Assembly (NCBI GenBank): GCA_947645355.1
Contig: CANSCI010000021.1
Coordinates: 1 to 33,530 of the forward strand
Direction: 5' to 3'
DNA length: 33,530 nucleotides
From: an uncultured Dorea sp.
GTDB taxonomy: Bacteria > Bacillota > Clostridia > Lachnospirales > Lachnospiraceae
Shown here piece by piece: positions 23,252-32,981 of this stretch. The notes under the pieces are model-generated. The model was given only the letters and a program-made list of their open reading frames with translations, was not told where the DNA came from and did no database searches. Position 1 is the stretch's first letter, and each line of letters begins with the position of its first letter. Made by a program: the position numbers and the translations under genes.

Positions 23252-24751
23252 ATGTTAGCAGTGAAAAATTATCAGTTTTGGTTTTGTACAGGTTCACAGG
23301 ATCTGTATGGAGACGAGTGTCTGGCACATGTAGCAGAGCATTCCAGGATTATTGTTGAAGCGCTCAACAGATCCGGTTTGCTTCCGTATGAGGTTGTGTG
23401 GAAACCGACGCTGATTACAAACGAAGTCATCAGAAAGACCTTCAATGAGGCAAATACAGATGCGGATTGTGCGGGCGTTATTACATGGTGTCATACTTTT
23501 TCGCCGGCAAAGTCATGGATTTTAGGGTTGAAGGAGTTGAGAAAGCCGCTGCTTCATCTTCACACACAGTTCAACCGTGAGATTCCGTATGATTCCATCG
23601 ACATGGACTTTATGAACGAGAACCAGGCAGCCCACGGCGATCGCGAGTTCGGACATATTTTCACACGTCTGGATAAAAGCCGTAAGGTAATTATGGGTTA
23701 CTGGGAGGATAAGGAGACGCAGAAGAGAATCGGCTCCTGGATGCGTACTGCGGTAGGCGTGATCGAGAGCAGCCACGTCCGTGTTATGAGGATTGCAGAT
23801 AATATGAGAAACGTTGCAGTCACTGAGGGCGACAAGGTAGAGGCCCAGATCAAATTCGGATGGGAAGTAGATGCATATCCGGTAAATGAGATTGCCGAGG
23901 CGGTTGCAGAGGTTTCTCAGGGCGATATCGACACACTGGTAGAAGAATATTATGACAAATATGAAATTCTTCTTGAGGGGAGAGGCGAGAAGGAATTTCG
24001 TGAGCATGTGGCAGTGCAGGCCGGGATCGAGATTGGATTTGAGAGATTCTTAGAGGAAAAGAATTATCAGGCAATCGTTACACACTTTGGCGATCTTGGT
24101 TCTCTAAAACAGCTTCCGGGACTTGCCATTCAGAGGCTCATGGAAAAAGGTTACGGATTTGGCGGCGAGGGCGACTGGAAGACGGCGGCTATGGTCCGTG
24201 TCATGAAGATTATGACACAGGGGATGAAAGACGCAAAGGGAACTTCCTTTATGGAAGATTACACCTATAATCTTGTTCCAGGTAAGGAAGGGATCCTCCA
24301 GGCCCATATGCTGGAGGTCTGCCCGACGATCGCAGACGGCCCCATCAGCATTAAATGCCAGCCGCTCTCCATGGGGGACAGAGAGGATCCAACGAGGCTT
24401 GTATTTACATCTAAGGCGGGTCCCGCAGTGGCGACATCTCTGATTGATCTTGGCGACAGATTCCGTCTCATCATCAATGATGTAGAGTGCAAGAAAGTGG
24501 AGAAGCCGATGCCGAAGCTTCCGGTAGCAACTGCATTCTGGACACCGCAGCCGAACCTTCAGACAGGGGCGGAGGCCTGGATCCTGGCAGGCGGCGCTCA
24601 CCATACAGCATTTTCCTATGACCTGAGTGCAGAACAGATGGGCGATTGGGCGGACGCTATGGGAATCGAGGCTGTTTACATTGATAAGGATACAACCATC
24701 CGGCAGTTTAAAAACGAGCTGCTTTGGAATCAAGCGGCATACAGAAAATAG
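23252..24751 (+). CDS. araA: L-arabinose isomerase
   Basis: The 499-residue protein is the standard length for AraA and converts L-arabinose to L-ribulose. Recognisable blocks are [60 protein letters not shown] and [11 protein letters not shown]. The metal ligands are all present: E306 (GGEGDW), the glutamate of FMEDYTY, H352 (HMLEVCP) and the histidine of GGAHHT. The start follows CAGGAGG. It heads the catabolic operon with the FGGY kinase and araD. Confidence 0.97.
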   Translation: MLAVKNYQFWFCTGSQDLYGDECLAHVAEHSRIIVEALNRSGLLPYEVVWKPTLITNEVIRKTFNEANTDADCAGVITWCHTFSPAKSWILGLKELRKPLLHLHTQFNREIPYDSIDMDFMNENQAAHGDREFGHIFTRLDKSRKVIMGYWEDKETQKRIGSWMRTAVGVIESSHVRVMRIADNMRNVAVTEGDKVEAQIKFGWEVDAYPVNEIAEAVAEVSQGDIDTLVEEYYDKYEILLEGRGEKEFREHVAVQAGIEIGFERFLEEKNYQAIVTHFGDLGSLKQLPGLAIQRLMEKGYGFGGEGDWKTAAMVRVMKIMTQGMKDAKGTSFMEDYTYNLVPGKEGILQAHMLEVCPTIADGPISIKCQPLSMGDREDPTRLVFTSKAGPAVATSLIDLGDRFRLIINDVECKKVEKPMPKLPVATAFWTPQPNLQTGAEAWILAGGAHHTAFSYDLSAEQMGDWADAMGIEAVYIDKDTTIRQFKNELLWNQAAYRK

Positions 24752-24776
24752 GGAGATAGGAATCAAGGAGAGAGCC

Positions 24777-26381
24777 ATGGGTAATAAAGAGACGATAAAG
24801 GCTATGATTGAGAGCGGCAAGACCGCTCTTGGCTTGGAATTTGGATCGACAAGGATAAAGGCTGTACTGGTGGACGAAGACCATAACCCGATTGCTTCCG
24901 GGGACCATGAGTGGGAAAATCGTCTGGATAACGGGATCTGGACATATACCTTAGAAGATATCTTTGTGGGGCTGCGCGACAGCTACCGCAAAATGGCAGA
25001 GGATGTGAAAGCAGAATACGATACAGTTCTTACCACCGTCGGCGCTATTGGATTCAGTGCAATGATGCACGGCTATATGGCATTTAATAGAGAAGGGGAA
25101 CTTCTGGTTCCCTTTCGGACATGGCGGAACGGGACGACTGGACCTGCCGCGGAGGCTCTGACAGAGTTATTCCAGTATAATATTCCGCTCAGGTGGAGTA
25201 TTGCACACCTGTATCAGGCGATTTTAAACGGTGAAGAACATGTGAAGGATATAGACTTTATCACCACGCTTTCCGGATATATTCACTGGCAGCTTACCGG
25301 CGAGAAGGTGCTTGGTGTGGGTGACGCTTCCGGTATGTTTCCGATTGATCCGGACACAAAGGATTACAATGCGAGAATGATTGGACAGTTCGACAGACTT
25401 GCAGAAGATAAAGGGTTTTGCCGGAAGCTGAGAGACATTCTGCCGAAAGTGCTTGTTGCAGGAGAACATGCGGGAGTACTTACTGAGGAAGGCGCAAAGC
25501 TTCTTGATGAGACAGGGAACTTGAAAGCGGGTATCCCGCTCTGTGCGCCGGAAGGTGACGCGGGGACCGGAATGGCGGCGACAAACAGTGTTGCAAAACG
25601 TACGGGCAACGTTTCGGCAGGGACTTCTGTGTTCGCAATGGTAGTTCTTGAAAAAGAACTGAGTAAGGTTTATCCGGAGCTTGACATGGTGACAACACCG
25701 GACGGCAGTTTGGTTGCAATGGTTCACGCAAATAACTGCACTTCTGATCTCAATGCCTGGGTGGGGATCTTCAGAGAATTTGCAGAAAGCTTCGGAATTG
25801 ACGTAGATATGAATCATCTCTTCGAGACACTGTATAACAAAGCATTAGAGGGGGATGCGGATTGCGGGGGACTACTCTCCTACGGATATCTTTCCGGAGA
25901 AAATATTACCGGGGTACCGGAAGGACGTCCACTGGTCGTGCGCTCACCGAAAAGCAATTTTAATCTTGCAAATTTTATGCGCGCGCACTTATTTACTTCG
26001 TTGGGGGCCATCAAGGTCGGCATGGATCTGCTTGTAAAAGAGGAACGGGTTGTCATTGACTCTGTGCTGGGACACGGAGGACTGTTTAAGACAAAAGGAG
26101 TTGGGCAGAGCATTCTTGCGGCAGCGATCAACACCCCGGTATCCGTGATGGAGACAGCGGGAGAGGGCGGACCTTGGGGGATGGCACTTCTCGCCTCCTA
26201 TATGATCCGCAGGGAAGAGGGCGAAAGCTTAGAGGATTACCTGGCGAAGAAAGTATTTGCCGGGAATGCCGGAATAAGCATGGATCCGAATCCGGAGGAC
26301 GCAGCGGGATATGAAATATTTGCCGAAAGATATAAAAAGGGCATCCCGATTGAGTTGTCTGCATTGGAAAATCTGGTGTAA
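24777..26381 (+). CDS. FGGY-family carbohydrate kinase, probable L-ribulokinase
   Basis: The 534-residue protein has the two FGGY actin-like domains. The first has a phosphate loop ([16 protein letters not shown]) and [16 protein letters not shown] and [27 protein letters not shown]. The second has [28 protein letters not shown] and [23 protein letters not shown]. It is closer to the XylB/clostridial FGGY type than to E. coli AraB. Standing between araA and araD it almost certainly phosphorylates L-ribulose to L-ribulose-5-phosphate. That substrate comes from context, so no symbol is given. The ATG at 24777 follows AAGGAGAGAG, 25 bases after araA. Confidence 0.9.
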   Translation: MGNKETIKAMIESGKTALGLEFGSTRIKAVLVDEDHNPIASGDHEWENRLDNGIWTYTLEDIFVGLRDSYRKMAEDVKAEYDTVLTTVGAIGFSAMMHGYMAFNREGELLVPFRTWRNGTTGPAAEALTELFQYNIPLRWSIAHLYQAILNGEEHVKDIDFITTLSGYIHWQLTGEKVLGVGDASGMFPIDPDTKDYNARMIGQFDRLAEDKGFCRKLRDILPKVLVAGEHAGVLTEEGAKLLDETGNLKAGIPLCAPEGDAGTGMAATNSVAKRTGNVSAGTSVFAMVVLEKELSKVYPELDMVTTPDGSLVAMVHANNCTSDLNAWVGIFREFAESFGIDVDMNHLFETLYNKALEGDADCGGLLSYGYLSGENITGVPEGRPLVVRSPKSNFNLANFMRAHLFTSLGAIKVGMDLLVKEERVVIDSVLGHGGLFKTKGVGQSILAAAINTPVSVMETAGEGGPWGMALLASYMIRREEGESLEDYLAKKVFAGNAGISMDPNPEDAAGYEIFAERYKKGIPIELSALENLV

Positions 26382-26393
26382 TTATAAAGTATC

Positions 26394-26436
26394 CCCTTAA
26401 GTGGATAAAGGACTGCAGGATCTGTCCACTTAAGGG
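26394..26436 (+). promoter_or_regulatory. Perfect intercistronic inverted repeat between the kinase and araD
   Basis: The perfect 12-bp arms CCCTTAAGTGGA (26394-26405) and TCCACTTAAGGG (26425-26436) have a 19-base loop and no T-tract. It could be an mRNA-processing or stabilising stem, a partial terminator, or a dyad bound by another regulator. The 94-bp gap around it has nothing else notable. Confidence 0.5.
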
Positions 26437-26475
26437 AAATCGGATGAAAAAAGTATAAAGAAGAAGGTGTGATAA

Positions 26476-27168
26476 ATGCTTGAGGAATTAAAACGGGAAG
26501 TATATGAGGCGAATATGCTGCTTCCGAAACACAATCTTGTGACATTTACCTGGGGAAATGTGAGCGGGATCGACCGTGAGAAAGGATTATTTGTCATCAA
26601 GCCCAGCGGAGTGGAGTATGACAAACTGAGCCCGGAGGATATGGTGGTCGTTGACCTGGACGGCATTAAAGTGGAGGGGCGTTACAACCCGTCCTCCGAT
26701 ACGGCGACCCATGTAGTGCTCTACAACCACTTTCCGAAGATCGGGGGTGTAGTGCATACCCATTCTTCGTGGGCCACCAGTTGGGCGCAGGCAGGCCGCG
26801 GGATCCCATGCTATGGTACGACCCACGCGGATTATCTGTACGGGGAGGTACCCTGCGTGCGGAACCTTACGAAGAAGGAGATCGACGAGGCATATGAGAG
26901 GAATACGGGCGTACTAATCGTGAGGGACTTTGCTGCACGTCAGGTGGATTACGAGGCTATGCCGGCGGTTCTGTGCAAGAACCACGGCCCGTTTACCTGG
27001 GGGAAGGATGCGGCAGAGGCAGTGCACAATGCGGTGGTTCTCGAGGAAGTGGCTAAGATGGCGGCAAGGTGCGAGATGCTCAATCCAAAGAATGAGCCTG
27101 CACCGCAGGAACTGCAGGATAAGCATTATTACCGGAAGCATGGGGAGAATGCTTATTACGGACAGTAG
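26476..27168 (+). CDS. araD: L-ribulose-5-phosphate 4-epimerase
   Basis: The 230-residue class II aldolase-like protein converts L-ribulose-5-phosphate to D-xylulose-5-phosphate. It has the characteristic blocks [32 protein letters not shown] and [16 protein letters not shown] (zinc ligands H-x-H), then [10 protein letters not shown] and NHGPFTWG (third zinc histidine), with a [13 protein letters not shown] tail. The length matches E. coli AraD. The ribosome site is AAGAAGGTG. It closes the araA-kinase-araD operon, followed by a terminator. Confidence 0.96.
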   Translation: MLEELKREVYEANMLLPKHNLVTFTWGNVSGIDREKGLFVIKPSGVEYDKLSPEDMVVVDLDGIKVEGRYNPSSDTATHVVLYNHFPKIGGVVHTHSSWATSWAQAGRGIPCYGTTHADYLYGEVPCVRNLTKKEIDEAYERNTGVLIVRDFAARQVDYEAMPAVLCKNHGPFTWGKDAAEAVHNAVVLEEVAKMAARCEMLNPKNEPAPQELQDKHYYRKHGENAYYGQ

Positions 27169-27191
27169 GGACGTTTTGGTGTGTAATAGGT

Positions 27192-27222
27192 AAAGCGGTT
27201 TTCGATATGAAGCCGCTTTTTA
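27192..27222 (+). terminator. Rho-independent terminator after araD
   Basis: AAAGCGG and the opposing CCGCTTT form a stem followed by TTTATTT. A very similar terminator occurs at 28124-28159. Confidence 0.8.
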
Positions 27223-27352
27223 TTTGAGAGAAAGAAACGATCAGGTGCCGGCCCGACGAGTCAAGGACTAATGATGATTTCCTTTTCCTCTTTGGGAAAG
27301 CATGGTAAGATAATAGAAACGACGGATTAAGTTTTGCAGAAAGGAAACTATT

Positions 27353-27883
27353 ATGAAAAGAGGAGTTATTGTTTATCAATCGAAATACGGGGCTGCAAAG
27401 AAATACGCCGAATGGCTTCAAGATATGACAGATTTTTATTGTGTAGAGAGATTGAAAGCGATAGTTGATGAGGTGGCGCAGTACGAAATAATTATATTTT
27501 GTGGCGGTATATATGCGTCGGGGATAGCCGGGCTATCGTTTTTGAAAAAGAACATTGTCAGGTTAAAGAACAAGAAAATAGCTATATTGTGTGTGGGAGC
27601 TTCTCCCTATGATGAAAGTGCATTTGCACAGATTAAGGAACACAATATGACAGGGGATTTGAAGGATATACCACTTTTTTATGGGCGGGGTGCATGGAAT
27701 GAAAGCAAAATGACATTCGCGGACAGAACCTTATGTAAAATGCTACAAAAATCTGTGGCTAAAAAAGACCCTAGAACATATGAACCATGGATGAAAGCCC
27801 TTATGTGTGCGAGAGGACAAAAATGCGACTGGACAGATAAAACGTATTTATTGCCGTTATTGGACTATCTGAAGGAAGATTGA
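27353..27883 (+). CDS. Flavodoxin-domain protein (HemG-like)
   Basis: The 176-residue protein opens with a flavodoxin FMN phosphate loop (VIVYQSKYGAAKKYAEWL). The second strand and glycine loop follow (IIIFCGGIYASGIAG), then a third loop (IAILCVGASPYDE) and a C-terminal helix. It resembles the flavodoxin-domain proteins related to HemG-type protoporphyrinogen oxidase, which are common in Clostridia without a proven heme role. The ribosome site is AAAGGAAACT. It lies alone between two terminators, with no clear functional partner. Confidence 0.8.
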   Translation: MKRGVIVYQSKYGAAKKYAEWLQDMTDFYCVERLKAIVDEVAQYEIIIFCGGIYASGIAGLSFLKKNIVRLKNKKIAILCVGASPYDESAFAQIKEHNMTGDLKDIPLFYGRGAWNESKMTFADRTLCKMLQKSVAKKDPRTYEPWMKALMCARGQKCDWTDKTYLLPLLDYLKED

Positions 27884-27948
27884 AAATGATTTGCAATGCC
27901 TATCACAATAGAGTAATCTCGGGAACTCGATGAATAAAGGATGAATTA

Positions 27949-28116
27949 ATGAAGGGCGTACTTTTTCATATTCGGACACTACTTGGGATGGTAGCCTGTT
28001 TCGGTATCGCGAAAGCAGGAGTAATCTTGCTTTCCATGTGGGTGTATTTTCTGATCTGTGCAGATGCATTCGTAAAGATGTTTTTTGTTTACCGGTACTG
28101 CAAAAAAGGCATGTAA
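27949..28116 (+). pseudogene. MATE-type transporter C-terminal fragment
   Basis: This 55-codon frame starts MKGVLFHIRTLLGMVACFG and ends WVYFLICADAFVKMFFVYRY plus a basic KKGM tail. The last helix followed by a YR-x-x-KKG-type ending is typical of MATE transporters. There is no ribosome site and the rest of the transporter is missing, so this is a leftover of a deleted gene. It lies in the 27884-28284 gap, followed by a terminator and the MerR-type promoter of the next operon. Confidence 0.5.
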
Positions 28117-28123
28117 TAGATGA

Positions 28124-28159
28124 TAAAGCGGCTTTCGTTATGATGAAGTCGCTTTTTAT
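28124..28159 (+). terminator. Rho-independent terminator
   Basis: AAAGCGGCTTTCG...AAGTCGCTTT forms a stem, followed by TTATTATA. The sequence and surroundings (TGTAATAG, TAAAGCGG, TATGA) are near-duplicates of the terminator after araD. Confidence 0.65.
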
Positions 28160-28213
28160 TATACAACATCTATCATTTTCTGTGTAATTATATCCAATGA
28201 TACACAGTTATCC

Positions 28214-28244
28214 TTGACTGTATACCCACTATATACCCTACAAT
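28214..28244 (+). promoter_or_regulatory. MerR-type promoter with a 19-bp spacer before the fusion gene
   Basis: TTGACT (28214-28219) and TACAAT (28239-28244) are separated by 19 bp. The spacer contains the dyad GTATA-N7-TATAC. The arm spacing (7 bp) is the same as in the MerR promoter at 14574. It lies about 40 bp before the start of the MerR-permease gene, which suggests autoregulation by its own N-terminal domain. Confidence 0.75.
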
Positions 28245-28284
28245 AACTACATCATACGAGTTTGAGGCAAAAGGGGGTGTGTGT

Positions 28285-30195
28285 TTGAATACGAAACAGA
28301 TAGAAGAACTGACAGGGATCACCCGGCAGAATATCCGCTATTATGAACGACAGAATCTGCTGGAGCCTGTCCGGGATACGCAGAATGCCTACAGGGACTA
28401 TTCCGAGGAAGATGTCCGCCGGCTGAAGCTGATTAAGATGCTCCGAATGCTGGATATGCCGCTCAAGGAAATCGAGCAGGTGCTGAATGGAAATGTGTTA
28501 TTAAAAGAGGCAATTGTGAGGCAGCAGGAGAACCTGGCGAAGCAGCAGAAGCAGCTGCAGGCGGCGCTTGAAGTGTGTACCGACATACGCAAGGACAAGT
28601 CAGAGCGTATCGACGTAGACGGATACCTGGACCGTATGGAGCAGATGGCAAAGGGCGGAGGTGTGTTTGCGGGGATTGTGGACGATTACAAGCAGGTAGC
28701 ACAGGAGGAATCCACCCGCCAGATTTCGTTTTATTCGGAGCAGCCGGTAAATACGGCCGGGGCGCTGGAGCAGGCAGTCAAAATGTATGCGAAGGAACAG
28801 CATAAGAAGTTTCGGATGGAGAGGCCGGGGATGTACCCGGAATTTACGCTGGACGGGATTCTGTATACGGCGGCGCGGGTTTTGGAGCGGGACAGCGAAA
28901 GCGGGGAGCCGAGAACGCGCATTGTAATCAGCAGAACAGAGGCCGGGAAAGGAAAGAAAGAAGAAAAGAGGAAACGCAGGGCAATCTTCCAGGTGATTTA
29001 TTCCATCGGGGTCAATATCAGGCGGCATCGGGCAAAGAGTATCCTGAATGCGGCGATCAGCATGATGGCGGTTGTCGTCCTTGTGTTTTATTATGGGAGC
29101 CTTGAGAGTACCCGTCGGCAGTTTGAGGAGCTGCCGGAGGCGATTCCTGTGAGGGCATCCTTCATGAATGCCACCGGGGAACTGAAAAACGGGCTTCTTG
29201 TGCGGCCTCAGGTTTTGGACATGGTCTATGCGTCCCCCTATGTATGGAAGATTCAGGAGACGGCAGAGCTGGTAGGTCATATCGCGGCAGGCGGCTCCGG
29301 AGAGGATGCGGAGGTTCAGGTTGTCGGTGTCAACTGCCCGGAGATCGTGCAGGAGTATGGTGAGGAAGAAGTGAGCTGGGCAGAAGGATGGGACTGGGAA
29401 CGGTTTCTCGGAAGCGAACATGTCTGCATTGCAGGAGAGTCATTTCTTGAAATGCAAGGTGCAGATACAGGTGATTATGTTTCCCTTTCTCTGGAGCACT
29501 ATCAGCCAGCAGATCTGGGAGTAGGTCTTAAGCGTCTGGCACTGGGCTTTGAGGAGGCGGAGGTTGTGGGAATTCTGAATGATGCAGAAGCGGCGGCAAT
29601 GCCGGAGATCATACTTCCTTTGGATGCCATAAAGCAGCTGTATCAGGAAAATGGGGAGACGTATTTTGCCTCTTCGTTATCTTTTACCGTGAAGGATCCT
29701 ATGAACCTGAATGCGTTGAAACAGGATCTGAAGGAGGAGGGATTAAGCTCTGTCGTTCCGGAGCTGACAGACACCTATATGGGTTCGGCGGTTCGGATCG
29801 AGGATGATGTATTTATCCAGGCAGCCATAGGAATGGAAAAAAATATCACACTTTTAGAAGCATTTCTGCCATTTCTGCTGTTGATCGTCATTCTGGCAGG
29901 ATATTTGGTTCCCCATCTTCTGCTTCAGGGCAGGCGGAGTGAGTATGCGATCATGAGGGCGTTAGGAACAGGGAAAAAGCGCTGTACCGTTATCTTTTTT
30001 GCGGAGCATATCCTGCTGGCTATGGCAGGCGGGGCTGTCGGCGCGGCCATTGGCATTGTGTTTGGCACGGCAGGCGCTGTGACGGCGGTTATGGTGTGGC
30101 TGCTGTTCCTGCTCTTTTATACGCTGGGGGTTGCTGCGGCTATGTGGATGTTTGGAAAAATGAGTATTGCGGCTGTGTTGTCACACCGGGATTGA
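28285..30195 (+). CDS. MerR DNA-binding domain fused to an FtsX/MacB-type ABC permease
   Basis: This single 636-residue frame begins with a complete MerR winged helix (residues about 1-70, including ITRQNIRYYERQNLL, YRDYSEEDVRRLKLI and MLDMPLKEIEQVL). A coiled coil (about 70-108) and a soluble region (about 110-215) follow. A basic KKEEKRKRR patch precedes a membrane helix at about 252-271. Then comes a large extracytoplasmic domain of the MacB type (to about residue 520). Three final membrane segments (about 523-549, 573-593 and 596-622) carry the FtsX-like motif YAIMRALGTGKKR. The start is probably TTG at 28285 behind AAGGGGG; GTG at 28279 is possible. No frameshift or stop interrupts the join. 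An ABC ATPase and a second FtsX permease follow. Confidence 0.85.
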   Translation: MNTKQIEELTGITRQNIRYYERQNLLEPVRDTQNAYRDYSEEDVRRLKLIKMLRMLDMPLKEIEQVLNGNVLLKEAIVRQQENLAKQQKQLQAALEVCTDIRKDKSERIDVDGYLDRMEQMAKGGGVFAGIVDDYKQVAQEESTRQISFYSEQPVNTAGALEQAVKMYAKEQHKKFRMERPGMYPEFTLDGILYTAARVLERDSESGEPRTRIVISRTEAGKGKKEEKRKRRAIFQVIYSIGVNIRRHRAKSILNAAISMMAVVVLVFYYGSLESTRRQFEELPEAIPVRASFMNATGELKNGLLVRPQVLDMVYASPYVWKIQETAELVGHIAAGGSGEDAEVQVVGVNCPEIVQEYGEEEVSWAEGWDWERFLGSEHVCIAGESFLEMQGADTGDYVSLSLEHYQPADLGVGLKRLALGFEEAEVVGILNDAEAAAMPEIILPLDAIKQLYQENGETYFASSLSFTVKDPMNLNALKQDLKEEGLSSVVPELTDTYMGSAVRIEDDVFIQAAIGMEKNITLLEAFLPFLLLIVILAGYLVPHLLLQGRRSEYAIMRALGTGKKRCTVIFFAEHILLAMAGGAVGAAIGIVFGTAGAVTAVMVWLLFLLFYTLGVAAAMWMFGKMSIAAVLSHRD

Positions 30196-30206
30196 GAGGG
30201 ACAGGT

Positions 30207-30908
30207 ATGGAGAGAATCGAAGTAAAAGAGGTAAGCTATTCTTATCAGAATAAATATCAGAGAATCGAGGCAGTAAAAGAGGTAAGCTGTACATTTGAGT
30301 CCGGGAAGCTGTATGCCGTGACGGGAGAATCCGGAAGCGGAAAATCTACCTTCCTTTCATTGCTGGCCGGACTTGATCGTCCGGAGTCGGGAAGCATTCT
30401 TGTGGACGGAGAGGATCTGTCGGAGATGGATCGGGATGCCTACCGGAGGCAGCAGATCTCCGTAGTTTATCAGGCATTTCACCTGTTTCCGCTTCTGACG
30501 GCTCTGGAAAATGTCATGTACCCGCTGGAACTTCAGGGAATCTCCCGCACGGAGGCCAGAGGTCAGGCGGAGGAGTGTCTGGAGGAGGTGGGTCTTCCGG
30601 AGAAGATTCTCGGACAGTATCCAAAGATGATGAGCGGAGGAGAACAGCAACGGGTGGCTATAGCCAGGGCAATGGCGGCAAAAGGGAAGATTCTGCTGGC
30701 GGACGAGCCCACAGGCAATCTGGATTCGGAAAATGAAGAACATATTGTGGAGCTTCTAAAGAGATTAGCCCATGAGATGGATTATGCAGTGATTGTGGTG
30801 ACCCATAACCCGGATATTGCACGGCAGGCGGATGTGTGCATGACGATGAAGGACGGAAGGATGATATCCATAAAAGCGGGCGCCCGGGAATTGAGGTGTG
30901 TAGAATGA
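30207..30908 (+). CDS. ABC transporter ATPase (MacB/LolD type)
   Basis: The 233-residue protein has Walker A (GESGSGKST), Q-loop (VYQAFHLFP), signature (MSGGEQQRVAIARAM), Walker B with D-loop (ILLADEPTGNLD) and the H-switch (VVTHNPDIA). It is a full-length, intact ATPase of the LolD/MacB group. These work with FtsX-type permeases in export of peptides or antibiotics or in mechanotransmission to envelope proteins. It starts 11 bases after the MerR-permease fusion, behind GAGAGGGACAGG, and overlaps the next permease by four bases (ATGA). This indicates a single three-gene unit. Confidence 0.95.
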   Translation: MERIEVKEVSYSYQNKYQRIEAVKEVSCTFESGKLYAVTGESGSGKSTFLSLLAGLDRPESGSILVDGEDLSEMDRDAYRRQQISVVYQAFHLFPLLTALENVMYPLELQGISRTEARGQAEECLEEVGLPEKILGQYPKMMSGGEQQRVAIARAMAAKGKILLADEPTGNLDSENEEHIVELLKRLAHEMDYAVIVVTHNPDIARQADVCMTMKDGRMISIKAGARELRCVE

Positions 30909-32764
30909 CATTGTATTATAGTATGAAGCAGATGCTTCGGAGTCCTGTAAAAAGCATCCTGTTCTTCCTGCTGGTGGGCGTCTCGGCGTTTCTGCTCACT
31001 TTGGGGGGAAGCCTATGGAAGATGAACAGTGATATGCTGAAGGAATTTGAGGACATCTTCAAGACAGTCGGAACAGTGGATCAAAAACGGGATCATATTC
31101 AGACGGGAGCCATGTGGGATGCCGGAAAGGGTGAATATACCTGGAATCACTATGCAAGGTACGGGGAAAGAATCTCGGATAAGGTTCTGGATTTTGAGGG
31201 GGCAGGATATCTCCTTGATGCGAAACAGCGACCGTATTTTGGCGCGCTTGTGGATCAGAAGGTCAGGGGAACCGGATATATGGATCTCCTTGTGGCAGAG
31301 GTGACGCCTCTGGAAACCGGAACGGCGGATTCCTCGTTTCCGGTGCGCGTGCAAAGGGTTCTCTCAGGAGAATTGAATGAGGGAGATACGATCTATATCT
31401 GTGACCACTACAGCTTTGAGGACGGAGAGTATGAAGCGCGCAGTTTTGAAGCGGGTAAGACCTATATTATGATGCTTGACGATGTTTCCTTTGTACATGG
31501 CCCCAGAGTATCCCACATTGCCCCGGAGGAATACGTGACGGAGTATCTGCCTATAAATTCTGTGGCTTCCAGCCAGTATACGATGGATGGGGAGAAGGTA
31601 CATGATGCAGTGGGCGAGGCAGAGGATCCCAGGGCGTTCGATGAGGTGACGGAAGGCTTCTATGAGACGGAGCGGGGCAGACGATGGCTTGAGATGGCAA
31701 AGTCCCAGGATCTGCAGTTTCGGACGATTGCGGTGGAGCCTGTGGACGGCACAGAGCTTTTGCTGCCCTTTTACCAGAAAAATGCACAGATCAGCGACGG
31801 AAGAGACATTACGGAGGAAGAATACCGGGAAGGGAAAAAGGTCTGTCTGATTCCCTTTGATCTGGCGGTGCTTCTCAGGAAAAAAGTGGGGGACAGCCTG
31901 AACCTTCCGCTTTATTATGCAGATTATATGCCGGTGAGCTTCTACGATACAGGCTTTCAGGTCTCCCTTTTGAACGCGGAGGGGGAGACGTATCCGGTGT
32001 TTTGCGAACAGCAGTATGAGATCGTGGGAATCTATAAGATGCCGCCTTCTTCGGGAGACGGGGATTACAGCCTTGCACCGTGGGAGGTGTTGATCCCGTG
32101 GAACGCCGTCCCTGAAAATGCATGGGAAGATAACATTGTTTCTCATTACCCGATGACAGGTTCCACCACTTCTTTCCAGATACCGAACGGAACCATTGAA
32201 GACTTTATGGCGGCTTGGGAGAAGGAGGGGGTCGAGGGTTTGGAATTTAAATTCTATGATAACGGTTATACGCAGTTAAAGTCGGGGATTGAAAACCGCA
32301 GGCTGATGTCGTGGATCTTCCTGATCAGCGGCTGTGTGCTGGCAGTGATGATCCTGCTTTTCTTCTCCAATCTGTTTATTACAGGACAGCAGGAGCGAAT
32401 CGCAGTGGAGCGTTTGCTGGGGCGTACCAGGAAGCAGTGCGCCGTGTCTATACTCACGGGGCTTCTTATATTGGCGGCGGCAGGAAGCGCGGCAGGAAGC
32501 GTTTCGGGGTGGATGGCTACGGGAAAGGCTGTAAAAGCCGCCGAGAAGACAATGAAGTTTGATACGACGTTCAGCAATGTTGTCATTGAGCAGGCGGATG
32601 AGGATGACTCCGAGATTACGGCCGCGACAGGGAAGAGTGACGCGTGGATGGCAGCAGCGACCGGATGCGGGATGCTGTTGGCAGCGGCGGCGGTTTCTGC
32701 CGGTTTTATGAGGCAGGCGCTAAAGAAGGAGCCGCTGCAGATTCTGGGGGAACTGGAGGAGTAG
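30905..32764 (+). CDS. FtsX-like ABC permease, partner of the fusion protein
   Basis: The 619-residue membrane protein has an N-terminal helix (SILFFLLVGVSAFLLTLGG), an extracytoplasmic domain of about 450 residues and three C-terminal helices. The cytoplasmic RIAVERLLGRTRKQ block corresponds to the coupling region of FtsX/MacB permeases. A polar acidic insert (QADEDDSEITAATGKS) separates the last two helices. It overlaps the ATPase stop (ATGA). It likely pairs with the permease half of the MerR fusion to make a heterodimeric transporter. The exported or sensed substrate is unknown; efflux of an antimicrobial peptide is one possibility. Confidence 0.9.
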   Translation: MTLYYSMKQMLRSPVKSILFFLLVGVSAFLLTLGGSLWKMNSDMLKEFEDIFKTVGTVDQKRDHIQTGAMWDAGKGEYTWNHYARYGERISDKVLDFEGAGYLLDAKQRPYFGALVDQKVRGTGYMDLLVAEVTPLETGTADSSFPVRVQRVLSGELNEGDTIYICDHYSFEDGEYEARSFEAGKTYIMMLDDVSFVHGPRVSHIAPEEYVTEYLPINSVASSQYTMDGEKVHDAVGEAEDPRAFDEVTEGFYETERGRRWLEMAKSQDLQFRTIAVEPVDGTELLLPFYQKNAQISDGRDITEEEYREGKKVCLIPFDLAVLLRKKVGDSLNLPLYYADYMPVSFYDTGFQVSLLNAEGETYPVFCEQQYEIVGIYKMPPSSGDGDYSLAPWEVLIPWNAVPENAWEDNIVSHYPMTGSTTSFQIPNGTIEDFMAAWEKEGVEGLEFKFYDNGYTQLKSGIENRRLMSWIFLISGCVLAVMILLFFSNLFITGQQERIAVERLLGRTRKQCAVSILTGLLILAAAGSAAGSVSGWMATGKAVKAAEKTMKFDTTFSNVVIEQADEDDSEITAATGKSDAWMAAATGCGMLLAAAAVSAGFMRQALKKEPLQILGELEE

Positions 32765-32812
32765 ATAGAAGAATATATGCAGTTAAAGAAATAGTTAACA
32801 TATAGCTTGTTC

Positions 32813-32837
32813 AGGGCGTCCTTGTAAAGGATGCCTT
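32813..32837 (+). terminator. Weak hairpin after the ABC operon
   Basis: AGGGCGTCCTT and AAGGATGCCTT pair with G-T wobbles but are not followed by a T-tract. Between here and about 32982 the sequence is AT-rich and shows no gene. Confidence 0.35.
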
Positions 32838-32981
32838 GAGTGCGTTCATAATATTAATTTCTATCAGCCAAAATCGATAAAAGTGAAATTAGGAAAATGC
32901 ATTATTTCTCTTCTTTCATTTTTAAAAAAAATAAGGTATATTTAAAAGTGAAATTGGGGGAGTTGGGAAGATCAATGAAAT

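Noticed and set aside
24355-24380. AraA segment CQPLSMG where other AraA proteins have HPLSIG, possible loss of a metal ligand
   Set aside because: The metal-binding histidine is the one in HMLEVCP, which is present; the changed position is not a ligand.
24104-24820. Long open frame (238 codons) on the minus strand opposite araA and the kinase start
   Set aside because: It is antisense to two well-supported enzymes, has no family signature or ribosome site, and its composition reflects codon bias of the other strand.
28600-29421. 273-codon minus-strand frame opposite the MerR-permease fusion
   Set aside because: Shadow of the GC-rich plus-strand gene; no recognisable domain.
31364-32146. 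260-codon minus-strand frame opposite the FtsX permease
   Set aside because: Shadow frame without a start signal or domain.
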